Shown here: positions 50,801 to 59,596 of the stretch, in pieces
How the letters are laid out: every line of letters starts with the position of its first letter
How positions within the stretch are numbered: position 1 is the first letter of the stretch
Source: Opisthocomus hoazin
Lineage: Eukaryota > Chordata > Aves > Opisthocomiformes > Opisthocomidae
Assembly (NCBI RefSeq): GCF_030867145.1
Contig: NC_134429.1
Location: forward strand, 18,833,115 to 18,897,114
Direction: 5' to 3'
DNA length: 64,000 bases
The notes under the pieces: generated by a model
What the model saw: only the letters and a program-made list of their open reading frames with translations
Told to the model about the DNA's origin: nothing
The model's database searches: none
Made by a program: the position numbers and the translations under genes

Positions 50801-51786
50801 GGGCTGTCCGCTAAGTTTCCCATTTTTCCTCACAACGCTGTAAGACAGTCGCTTCTGTAACCTTTTTCCTAGCTCATGCTAAAGACCTTTAGGAAGAAAG
50901 CTGGAGTGGGTGGTGAAACCTGCTGCCTAGCAATCAGCAGGCAAAATCAAGCCCAGAATGCCAGCAGCACCTCCCACCTGGAGAATGGCACGCGGTCATC
51001 CCACCGTTGCTCACTGCTCCCTTTCTCCAACGCAGGAAGGACATTGCCAAGGTGACTATCTTCTACCAGCAACTGAACTACCAGTCCGTGGACGAGTCTC
51101 CTCTGCTCTCGGTAGGCGGCACTACCTCAGCTCAAAATGTTGTTACCTGTCAGTAGTTATGGTGTGCTGTGTATGGTCGGAGGGAGGATTCTTTTCAGCC
51201 CCCAAGATGGGACGGGATTATTCTTCTTAAGGAAGAGACTTGAAAAATTCACATTTTACCCAGTTCCACAAAATTACTCCCCAAATAAATGACAAGCAGC
51301 TCACTGACCTGCTGGCAATATGTGATAATTTCATGTTCCCAGATGAACACAACCCTTTGGTTCTTTCCACAGGAGAATCTGCTTCTGTCCAGCATGGGAA
51401 GCCAGTGGAGTCTCTGGTTTGGATCCTCAGTGCTGTCTGTAGTTGAAATGTTGGAGCTGCTGATAGACACACTAGTCTTGTCTCTCCTCTTCTGCTACCA
51501 AAGGTGCAGGTCAAAGAAGACTTTGAAAGTAACTCACACTCCTACCATCCCCAGCGTGAGCTTGACCCTAGAAAACTACCGGGTTGTGCAAGAAGAAGCT
51601 GGGAAAGGTGATGATTCTGCTCGTTCTCACGCTGCTGGAGTGATGTTTGCCGTGGACAACAGCAGTGACCTGCCCCTTCACCCGCTCTCCAGCAGGGTGG
51701 AAGTGCCAGAGCTTTGCCCAGACGTGGTGCTGAACGGGTTTAGGTACACGAAGGACGGCTCTGCGGAAGGGGGACTGAGTAGCTAA
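41578..51786 (+). CDS. SCNN1D: SCNN1D, epithelial sodium channel delta subunit (complete, 12 coding exons)
   Basis: Exons: 41578-41894, 42730-42982, 44310-44503, 45963-46066, 46483-46646, 47767-47865, 48486-48603, 49158-49236, 49825-49882, 50643-50698, 51036-51111 and 51373-51786. All are GT-AG and in frame; 1932 nt give 643 aa plus stop. The product is an amiloride-sensitive Na+ channel subunit of the DEG/ENaC family in the plasma membrane. Features: the His-Gly gating motif at residues 36-37, TM1 at about 50-72, a Cys-rich extracellular domain with several N-glycosylation sites, and TM2 at about 518-548 with the Gly-Ser-Ser selectivity filter at 523-525. A long cytoplasmic tail lacks a PPxY motif, as in other delta subunits. 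Similarity to human delta is clear along the chain, and position between UBE2J2 and ACAP3 supports orthology. No disruption seen, so it is probably functional, although the gene is lost in mouse and rat. Confidence 0.95.
42730..42982 (+). CDS. SCNN1D: SCNN1D coding exon 2
   Basis: Residues 107-190, [18 protein letters not shown] to KHFSVGFKL. Contains several N-glycosylation sequons (NVS, NLS, NFS, NRS). Acceptor TTGCAG, donor GTAAGT. Confidence 0.93.
43014..43421 (-). mobile_element. Possible retroelement LTR-like insertion in SCNN1D intron 2
   Basis: A GC-richer block of about 400 bases stands out from its AT-rich intron. Edges read TG...CA, and a TATA-like motif (TTATTTAA in minus orientation, within the near-palindrome at 43314-43329) sits inside. 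No target-site duplication and no coding remnant were seen. It may be a solo LTR or another dispersed repeat; the family is not identified. Confidence 0.35.
44112..44162 (+). mobile_element. Short CR1 3' tail in SCNN1D intron 2
   Basis: 'gatgacctccagaggtccct' followed by 'tccaacctcagccattctgt' and 'gatcctgt' is the terminal part of a CR1 element. Only about 50 bases remain recognisable. Confidence 0.75.
44310..44503 (+). CDS. SCNN1D: SCNN1D coding exon 3
   Basis: Encodes [17 protein letters not shown] through [12 protein letters not shown], matching the human delta CNSTGGDCFYRGYTSG region. Acceptor CTTCCAG, donor GTATGT. The last codon is split. Confidence 0.94.
44655..44750 (+). repeat. MIR-like SINE relic in SCNN1D intron 3
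   Basis: 'atggttagagcttggggcta' 'ggaacctagaaatt' resembles the 5' part of MIR-type SINEs (tggttagagcatgggactaggag). Decayed further on. Confidence 0.5.
45735..45845 (+). repeat. MIR-like SINE relic in SCNN1D intron 3
   Basis: 'agtcagaactctgaatttga' 'ctcctgtgtttgccactctc' then 'gctgtaatcttgggtgtgct' keeps the order of the MIR core (gttcgaatcccggctctgccac, then gctgtgtgaccttgggcaag). Confidence 0.5.
45963..46066 (+). CDS. SCNN1D: SCNN1D coding exon 4
   Basis: 104 nt encoding [20 protein letters not shown] through TKPGIPY, matching the ENaC FHHP..GSCYTFN signature. Acceptor TTTCAG, donor GTATGT. Confidence 0.95.
46483..46646 (+). CDS. SCNN1D: SCNN1D coding exon 5
   Basis: 164 nt encoding [20 protein letters not shown] through [10 protein letters not shown]. 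Family match to LVLRVEQQ..LPLLST and VMVH..NHTPFL. Acceptor TTTGCAG, donor GTGAGC. Confidence 0.95.
46735..47310 (+). mobile_element. Young-looking CR1 LINE 3' end in SCNN1D intron 5
   Basis: Sense-strand CR1 with an open frame ending TAG at 47221, whose peptide has the CR1 ORF2 C-terminal phrases [33 protein letters not shown] and [19 protein letters not shown]. The tail has 'ggtcccttccaacccctacc' and two 'attctgtg' octamers. The open frame upstream starts in host intron sequence. 5'-truncated, so not mobile by itself. Confidence 0.95.
47767..47865 (+). CDS. SCNN1D: SCNN1D coding exon 6
   Basis: 33 phase-0 codons, [19 protein letters not shown] through [10 protein letters not shown], with a sequon at NNS. 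Acceptor CCACAG, donor GTATTG. Confidence 0.95.
48486..48603 (+). CDS. SCNN1D: SCNN1D coding exon 7
   Basis: 118 nt encoding [20 protein letters not shown] through [12 protein letters not shown], the Cys-rich thumb region conserved in all ENaC subunits. Acceptor TTCCCAG, donor GTAAGA. Confidence 0.95.
49158..49236 (+). CDS. SCNN1D: SCNN1D coding exon 8
   Basis: 79 nt encoding [19 protein letters not shown] then DQCPKPC. Acceptor CACCAG, donor GTAGGT. The Arg codon is split with exon 9. Confidence 0.94.
49825..49882 (+). CDS. SCNN1D: SCNN1D coding exon 9
   Basis: 58 nt encoding [19 protein letters not shown], matching the ENaC ..S.GTSRWPS.KS segment. The frame stays open past the donor GTAGCC, so read-through is a possible alternative; the splice is favoured because exon 10 joins in phase. 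Confidence 0.9.
50030..50130 (+). repeat. MIR-like SINE relic in SCNN1D intron 9
   Basis: 'gagttctaatcc'-type phrase ('ccagttctaatccagacttc') followed by 'cttgtgacctgaagcaattg' 'acctcactgcct' matches the MIR core order. Confidence 0.5.
50643..50698 (+). CDS. SCNN1D: SCNN1D coding exon 10
   Basis: 56 nt encoding [18 protein letters not shown], with a sequon. Acceptor GCTGCAG, donor GTTAGT. Low similarity to human here, but in frame between conserved exons. Confidence 0.85.
51036..51111 (+). CDS. SCNN1D: SCNN1D coding exon 11
   Basis: 76 nt encoding [20 protein letters not shown] then SPLLS, the strongly conserved ENaC pre-TM2 segment. Acceptor ACGCAG, donor GTAGGC. Confidence 0.95.
51373..51786 (+). 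CDS. SCNN1D: SCNN1D last coding exon (TM2 and C-tail)
   Basis: 137 codons then TAA at 51784-51786. It carries the pore segment [22 protein letters not shown]2 and a roughly 90-residue cytoplasmic tail with no PPxY motif. Acceptor TTCCACAG. Confidence 0.96.
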   Translation, partial: ENLLLSSMGSQWSLWFGSSVLSVVEMLELLIDTLVLSLLFCYQRCRSKKTLKVTHTPTIPSVSLTLENYRVVQEEAGKGDDSARSHAAGVMFAVDNSSDLPLHPLSSRVEVPELCPDVVLNGFRYTKDGSAEGGLSS

Positions 51787-52730
51787 GGATGTGCTTGTGT
51801 GCACAGAGAAGTGGGAGGCTTGGAGCTCCTCTGATGCTCAGGTGCTGCCAGAAAGGCAGCGGACAGAACCAGCCTGGATCCGCGATCTGTGAGCACCTAA
51901 CCACCACACTGCTGAGCTTGGCAATCCTCCTCCAGCTGTTCCAGGTTCGTCATCAAACTATCCGTGTGTCCTGGATTCAGGCATCATGTGAGGTTCTTTT
52001 TTTCCTAACGAGTATCTGGGGAGAGGAGAACTGAACTTCTACTCTCTGGGACAGTCGCGGAGTCCTCAAAAGCCTCTTCATAGCTTGTAACTTCTAAACC
52101 CGCGTGAGGAAATGAGCCCGCGGCTTCGGACAGACCCATCTACATTTCACAGACGTGCTCTGGAGAAAAGTCAGCCTGGCTGTTCGTGGACAGGTTTCTG
52201 ATGGAGGCTGAGGAGTGCGTGCTCGCAGCGGTCAGCGTTGTCCGGAGGACAAGAACACGAGCTGGCTCCAATTCCAGCTTGGCTTCGGGGGCACCTCTGT
52301 GCCCTTGCCCCATCGCTGGTGCGTTTCGAGGGCGATGCACAGAATGCTGCTGCTGAGATGCTGTTAGGCATAACCCAGGTTATTTCGAATGAGACTCACT
52401 GTCTTCAAGGAAAGGGAAGGGAAGAAATGGGATTGAGAACTTTTTTATGTCACAGACAAAGCATCTGATTTATTTTGAAGATTAAGACAATGCTGCGTTT
52501 TTGTTGCAGTCCACTTATAAACAGAGATGTTTTAATGTTAATATTTGACAGTAACTTATATGTATATAAAATAACACATTTATTTTTTGTGATGATGTTT
52601 GCACAGGAGCATTTGACTCTGTTATAATCTTGTTTATGACTTTCTGCAGAAAACAAGAGTTAACAAGAAATCAATGAGTTTTGTTTTGTAACTTTTTTAA
52701 ATAATAAAATGGTCTAAATACAGACTGCGA
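51787..52730 (+). other. SCNN1D: SCNN1D 3'UTR
   Basis: From the TAA to just past a canonical AATAAA at 52703-52708 in 'aaataataaaatgg'. Several chance open frames occur in it and are not genes. The cleavage site about 20 nt after the signal is inferred. Confidence 0.75.
52703..52708 (+). terminator. SCNN1D: SCNN1D poly(A) signal
   Basis: A canonical AATAAA about 0.9 kb after the SCNN1D stop, in AT-rich sequence and followed by a T/G-rich stretch ('cttgggggttttgtttg'), as expected of a cleavage site. Confidence 0.75.
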
Positions 52731-54979
52731 CTTGGGGGTTTTGTTTGACTTTGTTTGGCCTTCAACCAATATTTGGGTTTGTTACTGCCTAATTGTTACT
52801 TCTAAGTGCTGGCCCTGGAAAAGTCTTTTTCAAAATGTCCAGACCTTACGTGCAGAAGTCTAAACGTGCAGGGCCGAATCGCGAGGAGAGTTTTGGTTCC
52901 AGATGCAGCGGTGGGATCCTCACAGCCTGCAATGCTGCCGACATCACTGGAAGCCGAGCACCACGGTGCTTTTGAGAGTCTCACTGTTTTGCTCGAGAAC
53001 CCTTTAGCAGCCCGGACACCCTCCCTGCAGCACTTCTCGCTGGATCCCTAGGCCTACCCCCGCCCCTCTTCTGGTTTATTTTTTTTTCATTCACATGGAG
53101 AATCTACAGAGGTGTAGACCAAACCCAACTGATCTGTGCTGCAAGGCGCCAGCCGAGTGACAATGAAGAGGAGCATGTGGGCTCCATCGCAGTGAGCAGT
53201 TCAGCCTTTTCTCTGGGTCTTCTGCACTGGGAAGTGCAATTTCTTTGCTGACTGGCAAGAGTGATTTTATGCGAGACCGTGCTCTGAGTGACCCTGTCGA
53301 GAAAAGGTACCATGAAGAAAAAAAGCACTAAGGAGCAGTAAGAGAGAAAAGGGATTAGACTTCTGGGCAGAACATCTGGGCAAGCCCTGGGAATACAAAG
53401 CTTGAGTGGGTGCCAAGCAGTCGTTACTGAAAGGCGATGATGCCTTGGGTATTCACACGCTGTGTGTGCGTACACAAACGCTTCGGCCGCAGAAGAAAGC
53501 CCCTCTGAGATCTCCCAGGCTTGTGACCACTGGAACTAAATGGGAAGGCTGAAGGTTAGCTAAGAGGGAATCAGTGAAAGAATCTTTAAGCTGGTCCCAA
53601 TGCACAAAAAAAAAAAAAATCACTACTGAATTCTGCATCCTGTAGTACAATGTCCAGGAGGAACCAACTTTGGGACAGAGGAGTGCAGGACCGAGGATGA
53701 AGTGGCGATGTCTTGTCTCATGGTCAGATCTGGAACAAGAGGGATGGGGCCATACAGGACAGGGTTCTGCTGGCAGGGCTGTGTGCTTCGGCTTGTACCT
53801 GTGCAGAGCCAGAAGAGCAAGGGCTGTTGCAAGCCAGGAGGGAGCTGCCTTGGCAGCGTCGTGTGCGAGTGGGCAGGGAAGGTCTCTTGGTGGTACGGGG
53901 ACACAAGACAGGGAGAACCAAAGGGTGTGGGGTTCACTGCGGGAGAGGGACATGGAGAAAATGTGCTTCACACCTGCTTGTGCCACCTTTAGTAGAATAA
54001 AATAATGGTTTCTAAGCTAGTGGAAGCATAAGAAATAGGTAGTCAGTTTGAAGGTAGCTTAGAGCAAACTTCTCTGAGGGCGTGGACTAATTTTCAGCTT
54101 AGTAGCTACCTTTTTCTTACAGAGCATTCCCGTAGCCTGCTGTCGTTGAGAAGTCAGCCACACAGATTCTTCATTAGGGCCATACTTCAGTGCTTGTGAT
54201 ATCACCACTGACATATCTGTCCTCTTTGGAGCTCCTCATAGCCAGGCTGTGCATTTCCAGCATGGAGCAAAAACCGAGGCACTGAGGGGAGCCACTGTTT
54301 CGCTGAGAATCACGCAGCAGCGCCATAGAAAGGTGCAAATCCCAGCTCTCCACTCTAGCTGCCGGGCTGTTGTTCTTCCCTGCTGGAAAGCTGCTGTGAC
54401 AGCTGTCACTCTCGCAGGAGTTAAAGCCGAGCAGCTGGAGATGCAGCAGGTTGTTCCAAGTCCCTTTCCTCCTGCCAGCTGCACGGCAAGCTCTGCTGCA
54501 ACGTGACCAGGAGGCTGCCAGCAGCCCAAGGAGCTGCCGCTCTGCTGCGAGCCCATCATCACCCATCGCCCCTGCCCAGCCCCAGCATATCCCACGGCGC
54601 AGCACCCTGCTCACCCAGCAGCACCTCTCCTGGGGTCCCCGTGCCGGTGACAGCTCCTGAAAGCTGCGTGCTGTGGTCTGGTCAGGGAGAGCTTTGGAGG
54701 CTCCTGCCTTAGGAGGAACGGGAGGGCGGAGATTTCTGTTAAGCTGCCACATTGCAGGTGCGTTTCGTTAACAGCATTAGTGAAATTAGAGCTCGTCTTA
54801 GGTGAAACAGAAAGGCTACCAAGAGGATCCTGGGTCTCTTTGGAGAAGAGTTCATTTAGCTTCCTCTTTTCAAGCCATAAACCTGTGCCAAATAGATTTC
54901 ATATTTTCAACCTTCTCAGACTAAACCACTTCACTTGCTTGTAAAGATCTAGAACCAGAAAGAAGGAGATGTGTGTGAC
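52731..54979. other. Convergent intergenic stretch between SCNN1D and ACAP3
   Basis: No coding exon recognised. The many overlapping 80-190 codon open frames at 53.45-54.75 kb run in several frames of moderately GC-rich DNA and show no family signal. A plus-strand AATAAA occurs near 53996. Confidence 0.5.
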
Positions 54980-56050
54980 TTTAACAAAAACCTTCCTGTC
55001 TTTATTCTCAGTTCATAGATACCGTTTGCATGTGAGATTTTTTTTCACTCCCACCTCTTCAAAAAAAATACATTTCTTCTGCCATAAGATATATTACATT
55101 TCAGCATGTCATAGTTTACAGACACCATTCTGACAATGCACTGTATTGTGTCATGGTGCCTATACCTGTATAGTCCACACATAACCTTTTATTATTCTTG
55201 GTAGCTATGACATACAATAATAAAAAAAATGACAACAGTACTACTGAAAGCCGTGCCTTACAGAGAGTACAACTCTCCTGACAGCGAGATGCACAGCTGG
55301 CCGGAGACGGAGAGCCCCGGATGGAAAGCGCTGGGTTCTGTTCTCAGTGTTGCTTGTCAAGTCTCCATGAAATCGGTATTTTATTCCCTGGCCGAGGCTA
55401 AACCAAAAGCCTCAAAGCACTCAGCGGCAGGAGGTATCTCAAGGGGTGAGTGACGCAGCAAAATGGGGTGTCCTGCAGCGGACCAGGACAGCCTCCGAGC
55501 ACGGCAAGCGGCCGGCGCCTGCTGACGGGCTGAGCCGCCCGGCTCCCGTGACGCTGCCACCAAGCAGCATCGCGAAAGCTCTGCGACATTAATTTTGCTT
55601 CAGTTTTTAGAAAGCTTCAGGCATGGTCCCCTCCTGGAGCCCGCTTACCTGTCCTTCATCTTAGGGGTGGACCCTGGCGCAGCGTCATAAACGCTGGTGT
55701 TTGCCTGCACCCAGACAGGGGAGGTTTCCCCAGAAACAGCAACGCAGAAAGGGCACGGAGAGCTGAAAGATCGGCTTAATCCGTTTTAAACTGCGTCCAG
55801 GCGCTGCAAGGCATGGGAATTCTGGAATTACCCCCGCAACGTCTGCCACCTCCCCGCTCAGGGCACAACGGCCGACGCCAGGGAACGCGCAGGCTTCGGG
55901 CAGGAGCGTGGCTGGACAGGGAGCGTCTGTCGGGGCGGCTGAGCTCAGCTCGCCTCGCAGCCCTGCGCCGATGCTTCTGCCGGGCTGCGCTCCCGGCGCC
56001 CGGGCAGTCGGAGCTCGGCCATCCCGCAGGAGCTGGGGGTGGGGAGGGGG
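54980..56050 (-). other. ACAP3: ACAP3 3'UTR (short-tail terminal exon)
   Basis: Sequence after the TAG of the ACAP3 terminal exon on the minus strand. AATAAA signals (minus) lie at 55188-55193 and 55001-55006; the last one sets the edge given. Confidence 0.6.
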
Positions 56051-56157
56051 CTATCTGCAGGAGCGGCTGAAGTGCAGGCTCCTCTGCTTGAGCTTCTCCG
56101 GGTTGTTGGAAGCCATGTGAGAGAACTCCCGGAAGATGTCCAAGTAGGTAGCGTCTC
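56051..56157 (-). CDS. ACAP3: ACAP3 terminal coding exon
   Basis: A minus-strand exon with a strong acceptor (pyrimidine-rich tract then TTTGCAG) ending in TAG at 56053-56051. It encodes GDATYLDIFREFSHMASNNP (first Gly codon split; Arg if joined to the microexon at 59581) followed by a basic tail ending SRSCR. This closely resembles the C-terminus of the ACAP Arf-GAP family (..YxDIFRDFSQMASNNPEKL..). ACAPs are BAR-PH-ArfGAP-ankyrin proteins that switch off Arf6 in endosomal recycling. ACAP3 is chosen because human ACAP3 lies next to SCNN1D in this orientation. The BAR, PH, ArfGAP and ankyrin exons are off the right edge. Confidence 0.8.
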
Positions 56158-59100
56158 CTGCAAAAACACACAGGGAGAGGCGTTAGTGCCCATATTTTTG
56201 CTTTGCCTTGCTTTGATGCTCCCCACCCGTGGAGATCGTGGTGCATCAGGAACTCACTGAACATCATCAGGACCATCCACGCTCACTCGGGACTCCTGAC
56301 TCTCAGCTGGATGTCAGAGGCAGCTCTACGTGTGACACAGAGACAGAGCCCAGCTCTGCAGCCTCGCGCTGCCTCAGAGCCTTCTCTTCCGGCTTTCCAT
56401 TCTTTGTTAATAAGAACAGGAATATTCATGAGCTTTCATATGTGAACACGCTCTCGGGACTCTTGCTTCATGATCAGATTTGGGCTTTTCCTCTGCTTAC
56501 GTTTAGTGTTACTGGGTAAGTCTCCTTGCCAAAAGTCGCCTTCTGGAGCAGGATTTCTTGTTTGTGCAGCCAGCACTAACCGTTGAAATTTAATTGCAAA
56601 GAAGTGTCCAATGTTTTGTAATCTTCACAGTGGTATCATGGCCGAATTCCCTTGGCAGAGTCAGGATAAAGCTTTATTTTAACATGTAATTAATGGGTGA
56701 CGCCTAGGTTTGAGTCTTTGCAAGCATCTCTTGATGAGAGGTGGAAGTTGCTGGAAGCTGCGGTAGATCTCTATGAGTTCTACCATTACCATGACATGGA
56801 ACTGAACTGGATTAATGAGCTGGATTATTTCCGCCCTTTTAATATCATTACTTTTTCCAAAGCCTGAGAGACATTAGAGAGACTATTAAGTCTGGAATTA
56901 GAGAGCTATTCTGGAAGCTGAGTGCTCAGAAGCGCAAAGGTCTTTTGCTGTGCCACTTCTGCAACAGCTTCACGCATTCGGGCTTGGTGTGAGTTTGCTG
57001 GAGACAGTGTTTGGCCAGCAACAGAGCTAAGGTCATTTTCTAGTTGTCTGGCTTCTCTTCGGCCAGCCAGGCTTCCCAGAGCTTGTTGTGACAGGTACGA
57101 CGTCCGTCCACCTGTACTGGAACAAAACGACAACCTGCTGAAGGGCACCATCAGATAAGAACGATTCTCCATGGCAGCTGACTCAAACCACAAGCGAAGG
57201 CAAAGAGTTCAGGTGTCCCGGCAGTGGTTCTGTGATAGGATCTCCCTCGACGCAGGAACGGTCTCAGATTTATGCTGCAATTCTAGAGATAATTAGGCAC
57301 CCGCATCCCATTAACGATATCTCTGCTTGTACGTTTGCTGCTTGATGTTCTAGGGCAATTTTTGCCACGGACTGGGCTGCTGAGCTCATTTTTACCTGGT
57401 GATGAACCCATGTAGCCAGAGGGGAAAAGATAAGGGAAAGATCCCAGGTATTCACCTACACAGGCGCAGCTACCTTTAGTCTTTCATACAGAGCTGCTGT
57501 GCCCTTGGTTTGACAGGAGACGTGTCCTGGAGAGTCACTGGGAGGGTGGGTCCACAGCTGCTACGAGCTGCGGCGTTCCGAGGCACGTTGTAAGTCCACA
57601 TCGGCGCAGCGCCGAGGGAGAAGCTAGCACAGAGCTTGGCTCCCCAAAGCCAAGCCGACAGCAGGACCCAGTGTCACTTCGTACGCCTCACAAACTGGGC
57701 AGGAGAATGGTCCGAGTGTGTCCAGCCGGCTGGGACCAGTCAGGGGAGGCTCTTGGCCCTGCTCCCTGCCCTGGAGACACCCTCCCAGCAGCATCCTCCA
57801 GCCGCTCCTTTGCTGCAGGTCCCTCTGCCAACGCGCTGTCCCCTTCCAGCCCGGCCCGTGGGGGAGGACACTGGGAGGTGGAACCGTCCCATGAAGAGTG
57901 TCCAGCCCAAAAGGCCTTGAGGATAAGTCTTCAGCGTGACCCACATGCAGGTGGCAAACGCTTCCACCATGAGCCTTCGCGTCGGGCAGGCTTTGAGCAG
58001 GATCTGCTGATTTTCAGGCACAGCAACGCTCAGGATACGTATGGGTTTGTGCCGGCCACAAAACCAGCTCGACCTACCTGTTTGCTTCCGATCCGGGTCA
58101 CTGGAGCCCCTCCTTTACTGGTGGGACTCAGCCCGTTTCCACTGCCCCTGCCAGCACCGTCCTGTGCATACAAACACATCCCAACACCACGGCCACTTCT
58201 GCCTTGCAGCCTGTGAGCCCACCGTCCCCCCCTCCAGCGACAGACCCTCCGCCACCCACGCTGCCGGTCGTTCTCTGGGTGTGTCACCCCAGCCTCCCAG
58301 CACCTCCACCTGCTCCTCCCCGAAATACAACATACTCCCTTCTGGGAGAAGAACATGGCTTCCCCATGCTGTACAGAAGCAGCAGACTACACAGAGAACA
58401 GGCAGCTTTTCTAAGAGGCCAGCAAGGACTCATCTCCCCAGATTTATTTCGAACGAGCCTGCTGTTGAGCTGCTAAGCACACCCGGCAGCCACACGTACG
58501 TGCGCTGAGCTGGCCGAGTTCTGGTGCAGAGACCAGGCAACAGCCGCTGCTTCTCTCTGACCCTGCCTTAGCGTTCGTGCCAGTGGGACGGCGTCGAAGG
58601 GGCAGAGAATTGCTGTTACCTCCTGCCAGTAGCCCCATCACGGTGGTAAAATCATGAACACACACTGGTTCAGCGAGATCACTAATCCTCCTGCGTACGG
58701 GTTAAATATTTGTTCTGGCAACACTCAGCTGTAACTCCAACTACAAGAATCCACTGTTGTAGTAAAGTATTAGCTCCAGATCTTGAAGATCTTTAAGCAT
58801 TTAATCCTAATTAACTAAAGAAAGGTACAGGTTTCTGTAATCACATTTCAGTCCTCAGCACATCTCTTCGTGAGGCTGGGCGAGACCACGGCCTCGCTTT
58901 TCGAAGTGGAGTAAAACGACGGGGTGGCGGTGGGAGGTGGCAGCAGGGTGGGGAGCGAGCCCTGGGGTCTCCCGTCTCTGTGCTTATAAATTTACCGTGA
59001 GACCATGCAGCTCTCCTTCCATAAACGCCTTAAATGACTGCAGTGCTCCTGATCTCAAAGGATCCTTCCGATTTAAGGGTTCACTGAGCTCACAAGCCTA

Positions 59101-59580
59101 CCCAGATTCAGTCATTGGGATCCGTTTGTCCCTCCAGGGGAAAACAGAGTTTACTCCACAATTTTGTTTTTCTGCATTTGTTTCCCATGCTAGGTATGAC
59201 AGAAATCACGAGGCCAAGCCAGTCTTTCTTTTCTCCTTTTATTTCTCTGCCACAGACACACAGTATGAGAGGAACCAACGGGGCAAGGACTGCCCTGTGC
59301 GACGTGGGAAAGGGTGGTCCATGGGCAGAAGAGTGATATTTTCACCCAGTGCAAGGTCTCCCTTGACAGGACAGCCAGCAGCAGAGCTCGCAACGCATCA
59401 AGCGTCAACTGCTTCAGGTGCTCTGAAGAAACATGAATGGGGGGGTGGGGGGTGATCTGAGCCTGTCACCTTCACCCCAGCCTTCTTCCAAAGCACCCTG
59501 ACATCACATTATCACAAGACAGCGTCACTGAAACCCAGACAAAACCGCAGAGTATCTCTGTGGCATTCCAGTCTACTCAC
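56158..59580 (-). other. ACAP3: ACAP3 last intron
   Basis: Sequence between the probable microexon and the terminal exon. GC-rich stretches (57.6-58.4 kb) give long open frames in several frames without family similarity. No further exon was recognised. Confidence 0.5.
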
Positions 59581-59596
59581 TGCCGTAAAATTCAAG
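59581..59596 (-). CDS. ACAP3: Probable ACAP3 16-nt microexon
   Basis: A pyrimidine-rich tract and CCCACAG are followed by 16 nt and then GTGAGT on the minus strand. The 16 nt read LEFYG plus one base, and join in phase to 56157 to give LEFYGRDATYLDIFREFS. This parallels the family C-terminus, where a ..LYG.. motif precedes ..ETYQDIFRDFS... The fit of phase, splice sites and motif supports it, but a 16-nt exon can arise by chance. Confidence 0.55.

Noticed and set aside
53453-54752. Overlapping 80-190 codon frames on both strands between SCNN1D and ACAP3
   Set aside because: Several frames are open at once, compositions are low-information, and no splice or homology signal supports any of them.
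57624-58508. Long plus- and minus-strand frames in the ACAP3 last intron
   Set aside because: GC-driven overlapping frames without ankyrin, ArfGAP or other recognisable motifs.
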